64,000 bases of DNA from Entoloma clypeatum (Eukaryota; Basidiomycota; Agaricomycetes; Agaricales; Entolomataceae). The notes under the pieces are model-generated. The model made no database searches. It was not told where the DNA came from and saw only the letters and a list, made by a program, of their open reading frames with translations. Positions 47,601 through 59,247 of the stretch are shown piece by piece. The stretch is taken from NCBI GenBank assembly GCA_963565915.1, contig OY751495.1, forward strand, positions 3,472,001 to 3,536,000, given 5' to 3'. Position numbers and translations under genes: made by a program. How positions within the stretch are numbered: the first letter of the stretch is position 1; each line of letters opens with the position of its first letter.

Positions 47601-48011
47601 GCCTTCCATATCCGGACTCAGTGCACAGCCGCCTCCATAATTCACGCCACCATTGTTTTTGCTTCTCATGCTATTTTGCCATATCATGCATTCCATTCTA
47701 CATACCTCTTTTAGCTGTACCTTTATTGTACCACATGTTTCGAGACTCTCCTCTCGTTTTCCTTTGTTTTTTGTTAAGGTAAATTTGCAAAACCTTATTT
47801 ACTTATTATGGCATAGTTTTCATCGCCTCCCCTCAGTCATTTGACCCCACTCTCGTGTGCAAACACTGAGGTGAGATCTCTTACTTATTTTTCCCTTTGA
47901 TACTCTTACTTATGATTGAATACCTAGTACATTATATTCTAGGTGAATAAAGTTGTTTGACCCCGCTCTCGTGTGCAAACATTGAGTACATTATATTCTA
48001 GTATTCTTACA
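47601..48011. other. Probable decayed 5' LTR region
   Basis: Contains two copies, ~118 bp apart (about 47840 and 47958), of TTTGACCCC(A/G)CTCTCGTG followed by TGCAAACA. The stretch ends TTCTTACA just before a copia-type primer-binding site at 48012, as a 5' LTR should. The LTR start cannot be set because no 3' LTR is present. Confidence 0.35.
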
Positions 48012-49478
48012 GGTTATTGGGCCCCACGTACCTCTGTGTCAACCCCACTGCATTCTCTCTCGTTGTTTACCATGTCTTCCATCATCTCCGTGACTGCTAC
48101 CTCACTTGCCGATACCCTCCCATCGTCTATCCCGAAGCTTGATGCCTCTGGCATGAACTGGGCAATCTTCTCACTCCGTTTCCAGGATGCTGTCGAAGCA
48201 AAAGGCTATTGGGGCCATTTGATGGCAATGAACCCCGTCCTGTGCCTGCTGTTGTTGCCTCCCCTAGCACCGACGAAGCTGCTGCCATGCTTCAGTGGAA
48301 CAAGGATGAAAGGTCAGCAAAATCATTACTTATCCAGAAGATCCCCAATTCTGCCCTGATGTGCATTCAAAACAAAAAGGTTGTTAAGGAACGATGGGAC
48401 GCAATTGTTGCTGAGTACACAGAAAAGGGCGCATTTGCGCAAACGGACCTACAGACACATTTTCTGGAGTCGAAGTGCCCTGAAAAGGGTAACATTTGAC
48501 AGTTTCTCAATGACCTGCATGTCAAATGGGAAGAATTAGCAACTGTAGGGGTGGACATAGATGAAAAAGATTACCATTCCACAATTATTTCATCCCTTCC
48601 CTATTTCCTTGCAAATTTCACATCGAATCAACTTGCAGCTGCAAAACTCTATTCTGCCACCAAAACTGTCACTCCTGACACCCTAATCTCCCTGATCTTG
48701 GAGGAGTATGAGTGCCAGCAAACCCATGGCTCATGATGAGCCCAAAGCGGCGAATACGGCTGAAGAAGTACTCACCCTGGATCAGCTCCATTGCCACATG
48801 AGACACATTTTGGCAGGCGTTGCGCGGTGTCTCATCGACAATGGTTTTATCACTGGTGTTCATCTGGAGCCGTCATCTTCAGGTGAACCATATTTTTGTG
48901 AGTTGTGTGTCTATGCCAAGGCCACACACAAATCGGTCCCAAAAGCTCGTGAGAGCGAGCATGCCACCAAATTTGGTGACAAGGTCCATTCGGATCTGTG
49001 GGGACCTGCTCCTGTTGAAACGAAAGGAGGAAGGAAATATTACATCACCTTCACAGATGACATGTCCCACCTCACCCACCTTTATCTTTTGCATGCAAAA
49101 TTCGAGGCATTTGAATCATACAAACAGTATGAGGCCTGGTGTGCAACCCAGCTCGGTGTAAAAATTAAAGTCCTCCATTCAGACCATGGAGGTGAATATA
49201 TGGACAAGGGGTTCATATTGTATCTCAAATCCAGAGGCACGGAGCAGAAACTCACCATACACAATACCTCTGTGCAGAACAGCATCTCTGAATGCCAAAA
49301 CCATACCATCGTCGAGCACATCCGAGCTCTCCTCCATGCCAGCAGCCTCCCAAGAAATTTATGGGGCAAGGCTGCGCGTCACATTGTTTGGTTGATGAAC
49401 CGCACATCAACCAAGGCAGTTGATGGGAAAATGCCATATGAGGCCGCTTTTGGAAAGAAGCCAGACCTCAGAGGCTAA
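48012..49478 (+). mobile_element. Decayed Ty1/copia fragment (gag to integrase)
   Basis: Begins with the primer-binding-site variant GGTTATTGGGCCCC, then an ATG at 48072 opening a UBN2-type gag. Gag is broken by a frameshift near 48220 and a stop at 48497-48499. A pre-integrase region follows (LDQLHCHMRHI, CELCVYAKATHKS), then an integrase core with HSDLWGP, LHSDHGGEY and a degenerate third motif (SISECQNHT). It stops at 49478 without reverse transcriptase, RNase H or 3' LTR. Much older and more damaged than the copia at 8164-13942. Confidence 0.82.
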
Positions 49479-50340
49479 CACACTGAATTCATCAAGTGTG
49501 TCGACCTCTACTCTACCTCATCTGTGGACCCCCCAGCCAAATCCCCAGCTCCTACTGCACCTCCTAACCCTTTACAAGCTCCAGTTCCAGCTCCTGAACC
49601 CATTGAAGAAGAAGCCCCAGCCACAAAACATGTCAGAAATAGTGTTTGAGGGTTTGGTTTGGTTTGGTTTTTTACCTCCAAAAGGCATGGACTGAGACCA
49701 AGACCAGTCTTTCAAAACTGCAGAATGGCAAAAGACCAGACCGGACCACATAGGACCGGTCTATTGGACCCACAGAGGGTGGACCGAACCAGTCTGCACC
49801 AGTCAGAACCGATTTTGTATAATACAGTTTATCTAAATATATACCAAGGTTGTACATAATGTCAGTGGGTGTTATGGTCGACAAACCCATGCAATGCTTA
49901 GGCAGAGAGGCTTAAGTAGCAAAGGTGGATACCAAGGTGATTGCTAGATCTGGGGAATACATGCAATGTATGTACCCTATATATACTAGAAGGTCAAGTC
50001 ATCTAGATGACTCTAGAGCGGTTCTGGTCTGACTCCAGAAGCGGACCCGGAGTAGGTGTCTATGGTAACTGCTGCGGCATGAGTCAGAGTATCTAAGTAT
50101 AGTCCAATAAGTAACACGATGTCAAGGATGTGTGAGAGTAACCATCTAGATATGGTAATGATGACCATACTGTAGTGAGTAAGCGGAGGCTGGGGCCCGA
50201 ATGATGTAAAAGTGAATAGTAAGCCTGAAACCAATAGATAAGATGAAACTGGCCATTAATCAGATAAGGCCTCTATGTCTTGTATCTTGTCTGAGCAATC
50301 AATACCATGGATAGCGAATCCATAACAGTGGGCGTGAATG
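49479..50340. other. Non-coding gap with repeat-like sequence
   Basis: About 860 bp. GGTTTGGTTTGGTTTGG near 49648 is followed by a run of GACCAG/GACCGG-type words. 49860-50240 resembles decayed LTR-type sequence but has no partner. No gene. Confidence 0.35.
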
Positions 50341-50652
50341 GAGGCCGTTGGCTGCCAGTGGACGGCTGTGAGAGGGCGTTGCGTGTGAGAAGGGGCGGTT
50401 GGGCTTGAAGAAAGGGTGTTGCATGCAAAGGGAGGGCGTTGGTGCAAGTTTGAGGGCGGTGCACATGAAGGAAGGGTGTTGAGTGCCAGTGGATGCCGTT
50501 GGGTGCTAGAGGGGGCCATTGGGCTTGAAGAAAGGGCGTTGCACACAAAGAGAGGGTGTTGCATGCGAAAGGAGGGCGTTGGTGCAAGTTGGAGGGTGGT
50601 GCATGTGAAGGAAGGGTGTTGGGCACCAGTGGACGCTGTTGGGTGCTAGTGT
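50341..50652. repeat. 20-bp minisatellite, second locus (~15 units)
   Basis: Period 20 bp, e.g. AGGGCGTTGCGTGTGAGAAG, GGGCGGTTGGGCTTGAAGAA, AGGGTGTTGCATGCAAAGGG. A higher-order order of units repeats once (TTGGGCTTGAAGAA ... TTGGTGCAAGTT ... GTGCAC/TATGAAGGA ... GCCAGTGG), about 120-140 bp long. The core CGTTGGG is shared with the array at 19533-20320, 30 kb away. ORFs through it are period artefacts. Confidence 0.88.
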
Positions 50653-51208
50653 AAGGGCAACCATCCGATTTCCTCAGTCTGACACCTCCAACCCATCCTC
50701 CGACCCTCCGACCATTGTAGTATGTCTATTATTTATATTACTATACTTTATGTTTCCTTTCGTTTCCATCTATCTTCCAACACCTCCGACCTCCAAAGAC
50801 CTCCGACCGTACTCCGCATCGGAGTGCAGGTCAGAGTGATGATTTACAGTGCCTCACAAAACTGATTCAATGTTTGTTGCTTTTTGAATACCTTCAAGAT
50901 AATTCTGCAAAGAATATCAATTGAATTAAACCTTTGGTATATAATTGAAAGCCCTACTTCAGGGCTTTCAGAATATAAAGGAATCATATGATTTAGATCA
51001 GAATCCATGGAGATATGATTAAATTAAATCAGCAACTCATTGAATCAGTTTTGTGAGTACCTATGGCAATTATCAGAATCAAATGCTTCACTGGTTGTAT
51101 GGTAATCAGTTGTCATGACTTACTGATGGAACTTGAATAGAACCCTGATGGGTTGTCAAGGAAAGTTGTATAAGAAGAATCCAACCTCAACAGCCTCCAT
51201 AATTAATC

Positions 51209-51886
51209 ATGCGCCCTATCTCCTCTTCCCACAAGGAAAACATTCTTTCTCTGGCCTCCAATGGTCACTCCACTCGTCATATTGTCTCTAACCTGGGTGT
51301 CAGCCAACCAACTGTCTCCAGAGTGCTTCAGAATCTTCTTCCTCATCGCAATCTCTCTTCTGGTGGTCGTCCATCCAAGCTTTCTCCCACCAACACACGA
51401 AACATACTTTCACAAATCACCTCAGGGAGAGCCTCCAATGCTGTGCAGGCTACCAAACACTGTCATCTCCAATCCTGTCTCCCCAGAAACTGTGAGAAGG
51501 GTTCTCAGAAAACATGAATTCAAGGCTGTAACAAAGAAGAAAAGACCTTTCTTAAAGGCCATACATCGGAAGAGGCGGTTGGCATTTGCTATGAAGCACA
51601 GGGAATGGACAGTGGAGGACTGGAAGAATGGATGGACAGCAAGAATATTGCTCTGCTGGATTGGCCTGCACAGTCCCCAGACCTCAATCCTATTGAACAC
51701 CTCTGGGTTCATATTAAAAGGAAGTTGAATGAATATCCAACACCACCCAAGGGAGTCTGGGAGATTTGGGACAGAGCAGCAGAGGTGTGGAATAATATAG
51801 AGCCAGAAGTGTGTCAAAACCTGATAGAAAGTATGCCAAGAAGGGTAGAGGCAGTAATCAAAGCTAAGGGGGGTAATACCAAGTAC
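51209..51886 (+). pseudogene. Tc1-like transposase, internally deleted
   Basis: The N-terminal part has paired helix-turn-helix DNA-binding sequence (HSTRHIVSNLGVSQPTVSRV and a GGRPSKLSP linker). A frameshift occurs near 51470. At about 51615 the frame jumps from the WTVEDWK region straight to the C-terminal LLDWPAQSPDLNPIEHLW motif. The central part with the first catalytic aspartates of the DDE domain is therefore missing. Ends with a stop after GGNTKY. Cannot encode an active enzyme. Confidence 0.85.
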
Positions 51887-52100
51887 TAAAGTATAAAATA
51901 CTGTATTTATTGTACATACTCACAAAACTGATTCAATGAGTCTCTGGAGTAATTTGATCATATATTGATCATTCTTTATGGGAATTACATAATTATTGCA
52001 GATTCCGAGAGTCCTGAAGCAGGGCTTTTAATCAGGTACCAATACCTTCTTTTGATTGGCATTATTTGCAAAGTTATTTTGAAGGTATTCACAAAGTAGC

Positions 52101-52533
52101 TGTAAGGGCGACCTTACGATCCAAGACTCAAACTCAGATACTTGCAAGGGAGATCCAAAGTTTAGATTGAACAGTCTGATAAGTAATACAACACACACCT
52201 TGCAAGGGAGATCCGAAGAGAAAGTTCTAAGGATTCCCCTGCAAGCTAGCGAGATAAATAGTAAAATGAGATATGAAATAAGAGATAAAACGAGACACAT
52301 GAATGATGAGCAATGATCGGGAGTAGCGATGAAGGATGAATGGAAACAAGATGAATGATAGTACCTGTGATCCGACGTGCGGAGTAGCAGATGGGGGCGG
52401 AGTCGTCGGATGCGGAGAGGCGGATAAGATGTCGGAGACAGCGGATACGATCGGAGGACGTCGGAGATGGTGGAATAGAAAGGAAAGGAAGAAAGTAAAG
52501 GAAAAGTGAAAAGTGAAAGTGGTTGCCCTTACA
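52101..52533 (-). repeat. Gypsy 3' LTR
   Basis: 433 bp, TGTAAGG...CTTACA. In the element's orientation this is the downstream LTR, preceded on the minus strand by the polypurine tract GAAGGGGGGGTGA (52534-52546). Confidence 0.9.
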
Positions 52534-52916
52534 TCACCCCCCCTTCAAGACACGGCGTCTCGACGCGTCAGGTGAAATGAGTCGAATATCGCGGCAGCGA
52601 TCCACTGCAGAGCTCCCGGATGACGTCGGTAGAAGTCGCGACTAGGCGCGGAGCATGGACATTGTCTTCTGCTTCCCAGGAATTCTCTTCATAGCCATAT
52701 CCCTTCCATTTGACCAAGAATTGAAGCTGCCTCAATGCAGTCGGCTGTCCAAGAGGTTTTCAACATCATACTCTAATTCTTCTCCGACTACCGTCGGAGG
52801 CGGAGAAGAGCAGACTTGGCGTCGGAAACTAGTGAAAGTTTGATGGCATGGAATACTGGGTGAACGCGGGACATGGAAGGGGGAAGGCGAAGTTCATAGG
52901 CATGTGTTCCGACAGG

Positions 52917-55900
52917 TCAGACCACTGGGAAAGGGCCTATGTATTGATGTGCAAGCTTTTTTGTGGGTTGGGTGGTTTTGAGGTCTGATGAGTCTAAAAA
53001 GACCTTGTTCCCTGGGTGGAATGTCGGAGTGGTGCTCCAATGCTGGTTGTAGTATCGCGCCATGTCATCTTTTGCCTTTGTCAGTGCTGTGTGAGCCTCC
53101 TCTAGAGCGGACTTCATCCGCTGGCTGAAATCCGCTACCGCCTCGATCTCCGTCCACTTCTTGCGAGGTTTGAATCCCATACGCGGATGGTGGCTGGTGT
53201 CAATGTAGAATGGAGTTTGACGTGTTGATGTGTGAACATGGTTGTTGTATGCAAATTCAGCCATTGGAAGCCATTCGTCCCAATCGTCTTGATGTTCATT
53301 GACGAATAGGTGAAGGTATTGTTCCAATCCTTGATTGACCTGCTCTGTCTGTCCGTCCGACTGCGGATGGTAGGCTGTCGAGGCAGCAACCTTAATGTTA
53401 AGCAGCCTGTATAGTTCGCGTGTGAACTTGGCGACAAACTGTGGTCCTTGGTCGGAGACAATGGCCTCTGGTAGTCCATGGAGTTTCCAGACATTTTGAA
53501 CATAGGAGCATGCAGTCCCAAGTGCGGAGATGTCGGAGTGCATCAGGATGAAGTGTCCCCGCTTCCCTACTGAGTCCACTACAACCATGATAGTGTCGTA
53601 GCCATGGGCTTCTGGTAGTTCAGTAATGAAGTCAACACTGGTTACTTGCCATCGCTCCGTGGGGACCAGTAGCGGATTGAGCTCTCCGGAGGGCGGAGTG
53701 CGTCGGACCTTGGTGCGGAGGCAAGGGTCGCATGTCTTGCAATATTAACCTATTAAACGAGACATGTGTGGCCACCAGTAATTGCGCGACACCAGTTCCA
53801 AGGTTTTCCACTGTCCAGGATGTCCGGCCACCGGAGTGTCATGGTGTTGTGTGAGGATCCGATGATGCAGTTGGGGATTGTTAGGAACATAGATACGATC
53901 CCTGAAGTAGAGCAAACCTTCCGCTTGCTTCCACTCCGCACTATGGACGGACCCCGCTCCGACGGTCGGAAGAGATTTGACAACCTCCGCCACACTATCT
54001 TCCAGTAACCCCTCTCGGATTCCCTGTCGGACCTGGCGGAGGACGTCGTGTTCTTCCCCTTGAACAGACACCCCCCGCATTGCTTGCACTGCAAACAATT
54101 CTGGTCGCAGAAGGATGATGTTTTCATTGTCCCGCGATCCGTCTCCGTGGTCCGCTTGTTGGGACAAAGCATCGGACTTGCCCATTGACTTGCCAGGTCG
54201 ATGGTGCATTTTGAAATCGAAACGAGCGAGGTATAAGGACCATCTAGCCTGTCGTCGATTTAGTTTTTGAGCTGTCATGAAGTACTCAAGATTTTTGTGG
54301 TCCGTCCAAATCTCCACTGTCTTCTCCGCTCCTTCAAGGAAGTGCCTCCACTCCTCCAATGCGCGGACCACTGCCAACATCTCCTTGTCGTAGATCTCGT
54401 AGTTGTGTTCCACCGGACTAAGGCTTTTGGAATAGAATGTGACAGGGTGCCACTTACCGTCCTCTGTTGGTTGGGACAGTACTGCTCCAGTTGCAAAGTC
54501 CGAGCTATCCGCTTCTATCCGCCACTTCTTTCCATGATCAGCTAAGACCAGGATCAGAGCGGATGTAATCCTCTGCTTCAACTCTGCAAATGCGGACACT
54601 TCTCCCTCCTTCCAAGACCAGAGGTGCCCTTTCTTCGTGAGCTCGAAAAGAGGGTGCGCGATGTCCGAAAACCCTTCAATAAAACAGCGATAGAAGTTAG
54701 TGAATCCTAGAAAGGACTGTACTTCTCGGACATTTGTCGGAGCAGGCCACTCCGCGACCCCCGCTACCTTCACCGGATCCATCTCTATGTGTCCTTGTTC
54801 AATAATAAGGCCTAGGTATTCAATGCGCGTTTGTTCAAACTCACATTTCTCTGGTTTTAGATAGAGTTTGTGTTCGCGAAGTCATTCCAGTACGATCTGT
54901 GTGACTCTCCGATGCTCCGCAAGGGTCTCTGTGAAGATGAGTATGTTGTCGAGGTAAACACAGACTACACCTTCAGTGATAAGGTCCTGAAAGATTTCGT
55001 TCATCATAGTCTGGAATGTGGATGGACTATTAGTGAGGCCGAAGAACATCACCAATGGTTCATAGAGTCCGTGATTGGTCTGAAAAGCAGCCTTCCACTC
55101 GTCTCCAGGTTTTATCTGCATATTGTTATAGCCCCAGCGGATGTCGAGCTTGGTGAAGTATTGAGCGCGTTGAAGTTTATTGATTAGTTTGGATATGAGT
55201 GGAAGCGGATACTTGTTTTTGATAGTTTTGGAGTTGAGTGACTAGTAGTCTTGTACAAGACGAAGGGAGCCATCCTTCTTCTTGATGTAAAATACCAGAG
55301 ATGCCATCGGAGACTTGGAAGGGTGGATTCGACCAGTTGCAAGGTTTTCCTCCAAAAACGCGTCGAGTTCCTTCTGTTCGTTCGGAGCAAGCGGATATAT
55401 CTTACAACCCGCCGGAGAGGCGTCCAGAACAAGTTCAATGGCGTGGTCCCAAGTCCGCTCTTCCAGTAAGGTGTCAAAAGAGGTCTTTGAGAATACATCT
55501 TCGAAGTCAAACAAGTGGTCCGGTACAGAGTCGCGGAAAGATTTAGGTTTTTGGTTACTGAGAAATGCCTCCGATAGACGTTGCGAGATATTGGATGAAG
55601 CACGGATGAACTCCGCCTCCGCGGGTACTGTTCTGACAAAAAGGCGATCTCCCTCCTCAAACTCATCCTCTTCCTCATCGTCTTCCGCTAACTCCTCTGG
55701 TTCCTCTCCTTCTGTGACATCCTCCACCCATGGGCCACATGGAGCCTCCTCCTCTAGACCGGACGTCGGAGTGGAACCCATCCGACAGGCTCGGATGCAG
55801 ACTTGTTCAAACTTCCGCTCCTTCTGCTCTTGGGCTGCCTCCTGGTGGCATGTCCGACATCGTGCAGGACACTGGCTCATCTTCACTTCCCCTGATGTCC

Positions 55901-56433
55901 AATCTACCTCGGGGTTGTGTTCTTTGAGCCAAGTGAAGCCTAACACAATTTCTTGTTTTCCCAAACTTGTGACTGCAAGCTGGGTCCATTCTGAGTGATC
56001 CCGGTAGCGGACCACTACATCCAACACCTCTGTTATTGCTCCGGCCTTGTTTGGAGTTCCGTCGATGTTGTATACCGGAATTGCGCGTTGTAGTTTTCGA
56101 GTAGAGTCGATGTTTCTCAACCAGAGTGCGTTCAATAAACGACCCTGTTGCCCCGCTGTCGAGTAAGGCCTTTTGTGATAGTGTGTCTTTGGTGTCGGTA
56201 GTTTCAAGAACTATGTCTAGTTCAATAGAATTGTCGGAGTGAGCGGAGGCAAGGACATATTGTTTTGGAAGCCGACACTCCCATTTAGAGAGGCGAAGGC
56301 GGATGGGATTTGCGGAGTTGGGTGCAACTATGGGATCATTTGCAGGCTTAGAGATGGAGGGTATAGGATCATATTGTTCCATAAATAAGGCAGCATAACA
56401 ATTTTTAGCAGACAATGAGGGCACAGTGTTCAC
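52917..56433 (-). pseudogene. Gypsy pol (protease-RT-RNase H-integrase), broken
   Basis: The coding order is clear but interrupted. The protease has ALLDSGATGSF (about 56150). The reverse transcriptase begins near RIHPSKSPMASLVFYIKKKD; its catalytic box reads YLDN instead of YLDD (about 54955), which should abolish activity. RNase H has DSSDFATGAVLSQ and TDHKNLEYF. The integrase has an HHCC finger (HHRILTQHHD, then CKTC after a stop) and a core with SDQGPQF and HPQSDGQTEQVN. In-frame stops lie near 55242, 54882 and 53743, and a frameshift near 56150. Several fit CG-to-TG/CA changes. Confidence 0.88.
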
Positions 56434-57644
56434 TCGCTGTGGGGAGGAAAATCCTCCTGTCCTTCCTCCGACTCCGCAGACTCCGTGGGCAGAACGGAGT
56501 TGCCTTCCGCTGTGTCCTTGACCACGAGTTGTTCCATAACAAACTCATCCTGCTCCTCCATTGTCATGAAGCGAACGTCGAAGCGAAGGGGGCATTCACG
56601 ACTAAAGTGACCTGTTTTGTTACATCTGAAGCATGCATTGGCATTCTTGCCTTTGATGCGTGAAGTATCAATGTCCATTGCATTGAGGTCCCTTGTCGGC
56701 GGAGCGGATGCGGATGCGAGCAGAGCTGTACGCGGAGTGAATGGAATGTAGGGGTGAGGGAATACTGAGGTGCCAGGTACTCTTGGTCCGACAATGTTGC
56801 GGAAGGCGGAGGTGCGGGTCGGAGCAGTGGCTTTGAAGGCTTTGTTGGCAATCCTATTGTCATCATTGACTCATGCTGCAGAGTACCACTCATCAGGGTT
56901 GTCATCCGCAGGCCGTCTGTGGGTCAGGGTGGCAATCTCATTCTGAATGTCGGAACGGAGACCATGGCGGAATTTGAGTACGATGTTGGTATCCTCCTGA
57001 TAGCCCGCTTTGTCAATGTAGTCTTTGAACTCGTCAATATAGGTCTCGACATCCCGTTGACCTTGATAATAGGATTCTCCTTCGAGGACCAGTCTCGCAT
57101 CCTGTTCCTCATTCTTTGGAGTGAACTCCGCTGTAAAGACTGCACGGAAGTCCACCCAAGTCCGATAAGGCGGAGTACCGGTTCTCCACTCCTGTCGGAT
57201 AATGCAATCCGCAAAGCGTGCTGCGCATCCACTCTTCATGAAAGATAAGGCCCAATAAATTTTAGCGTGGTTGTCTGCGAACTGTTCTGGAGCCAGTCCC
57301 ATAAACAATTCACAGGAGTTTAGAAAGGTCCAGCCATTTGCGCGTGATCCATCGAAGTCCAACGGATTGGCAGGTTTTGCTCGACACATGCCCGGATTGG
57401 CCAGAGCGAGTGGAGCAGCTGGGATAGGTGGCGGAGCTGGGGCAGGAATTGCATTGAAGGCGAGGAGGAGTTGGTCAAGTTGAGTCAAGATATCAGCGAG
57501 AGTTTGACGTTGTTCCTGGAACTCGTGCTCGAGCTGTTCAAGGCGATTGGGGTCGTCCATTACTATGCGCGGAGCAGAATCACCAGTTACGGAGAGGTAA
57601 TTAGAAGAACTGGAAGGGGTGTGAGATGTATCGGAGTCGGACAC
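56430..57644 (-). pseudogene. Gypsy gag with one nonsense stop
   Basis: A retrotransposon Gag of the fungal Ty3/gypsy type. It has an N-terminal helical region, the capsid-like core (WALSFMKSGCAARFAD, QEWRTG, WVDFRAVFTAEF), and near the end a zinc knuckle CFRCNKTGHFSREC (CX2CX4HX4C). A TGA at 56871-56873 interrupts an otherwise continuous frame; CGA is the simplest ancestral codon. Start MSDSDTSHTPSSSS lies about 80 bp inside the 5' LTR boundary. Confidence 0.88.
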
Positions 57645-57721
57645 GGACGAAGCTGCTCCGAAGCGTGGAATCGTGACAACAATGCAATCGGACCCGGTCC
57701 AATTAGAAGAGAACTTTCTAC

Positions 57722-58154
57722 TGTAAGGGCGACCTTACGATCCAAGACTCAAACTCAGATACTTGCAAGGGAGATCCAAAGTTTAGATTGAGCAGTCTGA
57801 TAAGTAATACAACACACACCTTGCAAGGGAGATCCGAAGAGAAAGTTCTAAGGATTCCCCTGCAAGCTAGCGAGATAAATAGTAAAATGAGATATGAAAT
57901 AAGAGATAAAATGAGACACATGAATGATGAGCAATGATCGGGAGTAGCGATGAAGGATGAATGGAAACAAGATGAATGATAGTACCTGTGATCCGACGTG
58001 CGGAGTAGCGGATGGGGGCGGAGTCGTTGGATGCGGAGAGGCAGATAAGATGTCGGAGACAGCGGATACGATCGGAGGACGTCGGAGATGGTGGAATAGA
58101 AAGGAAAGGAAGAAAGTAAAGGAAAAGTGAAAAGTGAAAGTGGTTGCCCTTACA
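57722..58154 (-). repeat. Gypsy 5' LTR
   Basis: 433 bp, same length as its partner. Followed by GTAGC target duplication and then the last 30 bp of the Tc1-like element. Confidence 0.9.
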
Positions 58155-58190
58155 GTAGCAAACATTGAATCAGTTTTGTGAGACACTGTA

Positions 58191-59247
58191 TATTGGATGG
58201 AACTCATACTCAAATTCAACCACATCATCATAATCAAAGATCGCCTTCGGGAACGGCGCATTTGGATCATATTTCATGAAACGGACTTCAATCCTGAGGC
58301 CGCTCACTGTATCTTGATTGGGTAGTGTTGAGGCGATGCTAAGTCAAACAATGTCGCGAGCCCAAACTTAGGAACTTAGAATGAGGAACGTGGAAAGATG
58401 AAGAAGGGGCTGTATTGCCAAGAGACCCAGTAGGAATCTCAAGAGAACAAGCTATCGAATACAAGTGAAAGTACCCTACTTATATATGTAAATACCATGA
58501 GGCTGCATTGAGGCAGTGTCATGCTGCGCGATAGTGATAAGATGTCCCCATGTACGACACGATGTAGATAAGATAAGATCGAGATAAGATAAGATAAAGT
58601 GAAAAGTGAGTATATGATCATAACATGACTCATGGTACATAGCCTTCTGCAGTCGCCTTACTCATGCGCACTGCCTTCCGCAGTACTGACTCATCTGCTA
58701 TCGCCTATGGTCAGTGTCTATATAAACCTCTTGTACTGTAGATACATTCCTTAGATTTAGCAATCACATTGCTCTTCGCCTTTCCACTTCCTGCATACTC
58801 TGCCCAAACCTTGGAATGGTCTGTTAAGCATAACACCATGCTGGTTGCAGCCAGGTTTGCAGCCAATGGTGTCCAGGCATTCTCATCAATTCCTCATCAT
58901 GCCAGCAGCCTCAATTTTATCCACTCACACTGTTGGACTCCCCACAGGTCAGGTAGGCTACAGATGCCCTCTTCTGTCTTTTTAATTTTTATTTATTTAT
59001 TTATTTATTTTCAGGCCCATCCCCAACGCTCCATGCACTTGTTGACAAAGTCAAAGTTTGGCGTGGCACCACCTGATTGGACAAGTAGCAATGTCCTCGA
59101 TCCTTTACACCACCTAGCTCCAAGTATCTCGTATATCGTCTGAAAGTCACCGCTGGCATCCTAGGATGTTTCTTTGAGGGACGAGCATAGAAATTTGAAT
59201 CAAAACGCGGCAGTGAAATCGCGATGATTTTTTGGTCAGTTGGTACA
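58191..59247. other. Gap with possible solo LTR
   Basis: About 58200-58290 reads coding-like on the minus strand (RIEVRFMKYDPNAPFPKAIF) but has no start or continuation. 58326-58770 begins TGTTGAGG, holds TATATAA near 58720 and ends AATCACA, like a solo LTR, though no target duplication or partner is found. A (TTTA)n run lies at about 58988-59010. No gene supported. Confidence 0.3.

Larger units (their letters stand above)
52101..58154 (-). mobile_element. Ty3/gypsy LTR retrotransposon (decayed)
   Basis: 6.05 kb on the minus strand with two 433-bp LTRs (TGTAAGGGC...GCCCTTACA) and a 5-bp target duplication GTAGC (52096-52100 and 58155-58159). Domain order is Gag, protease, reverse transcriptase, RNase H, integrase, which defines Ty3/gypsy. 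LTRs differ at about five positions (~1%), four of them CG to TG/CA. Internal stops and an altered catalytic motif make it non-autonomous. It sits inside the 3' part of a Tc1-like element. Confidence 0.93.
50847..58188 (+). mobile_element. Tc1-like transposon, split by a gypsy element
   Basis: TIRs CAGTGCCTCACAAAACTGAT at 50847 and the complement ending CACTG at 58188 differ at one base in 26. TA flanks both ends (50845-50846, 58189-58190). Each end has a second, inner copy in the opposite orientation (about 51033 and 51916), a double-repeat end arrangement. Without the gypsy insertion (52101-58154 plus one TSD) the element is about 1.3 kb. Its transposase is defective, so it is non-autonomous now. 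Confidence 0.9.

Noticed and set aside
55315..55998. 227-residue plus-strand ORF within the gypsy element
   Set aside because: Antisense of the protease-RT region; serine-rich by reverse reading.
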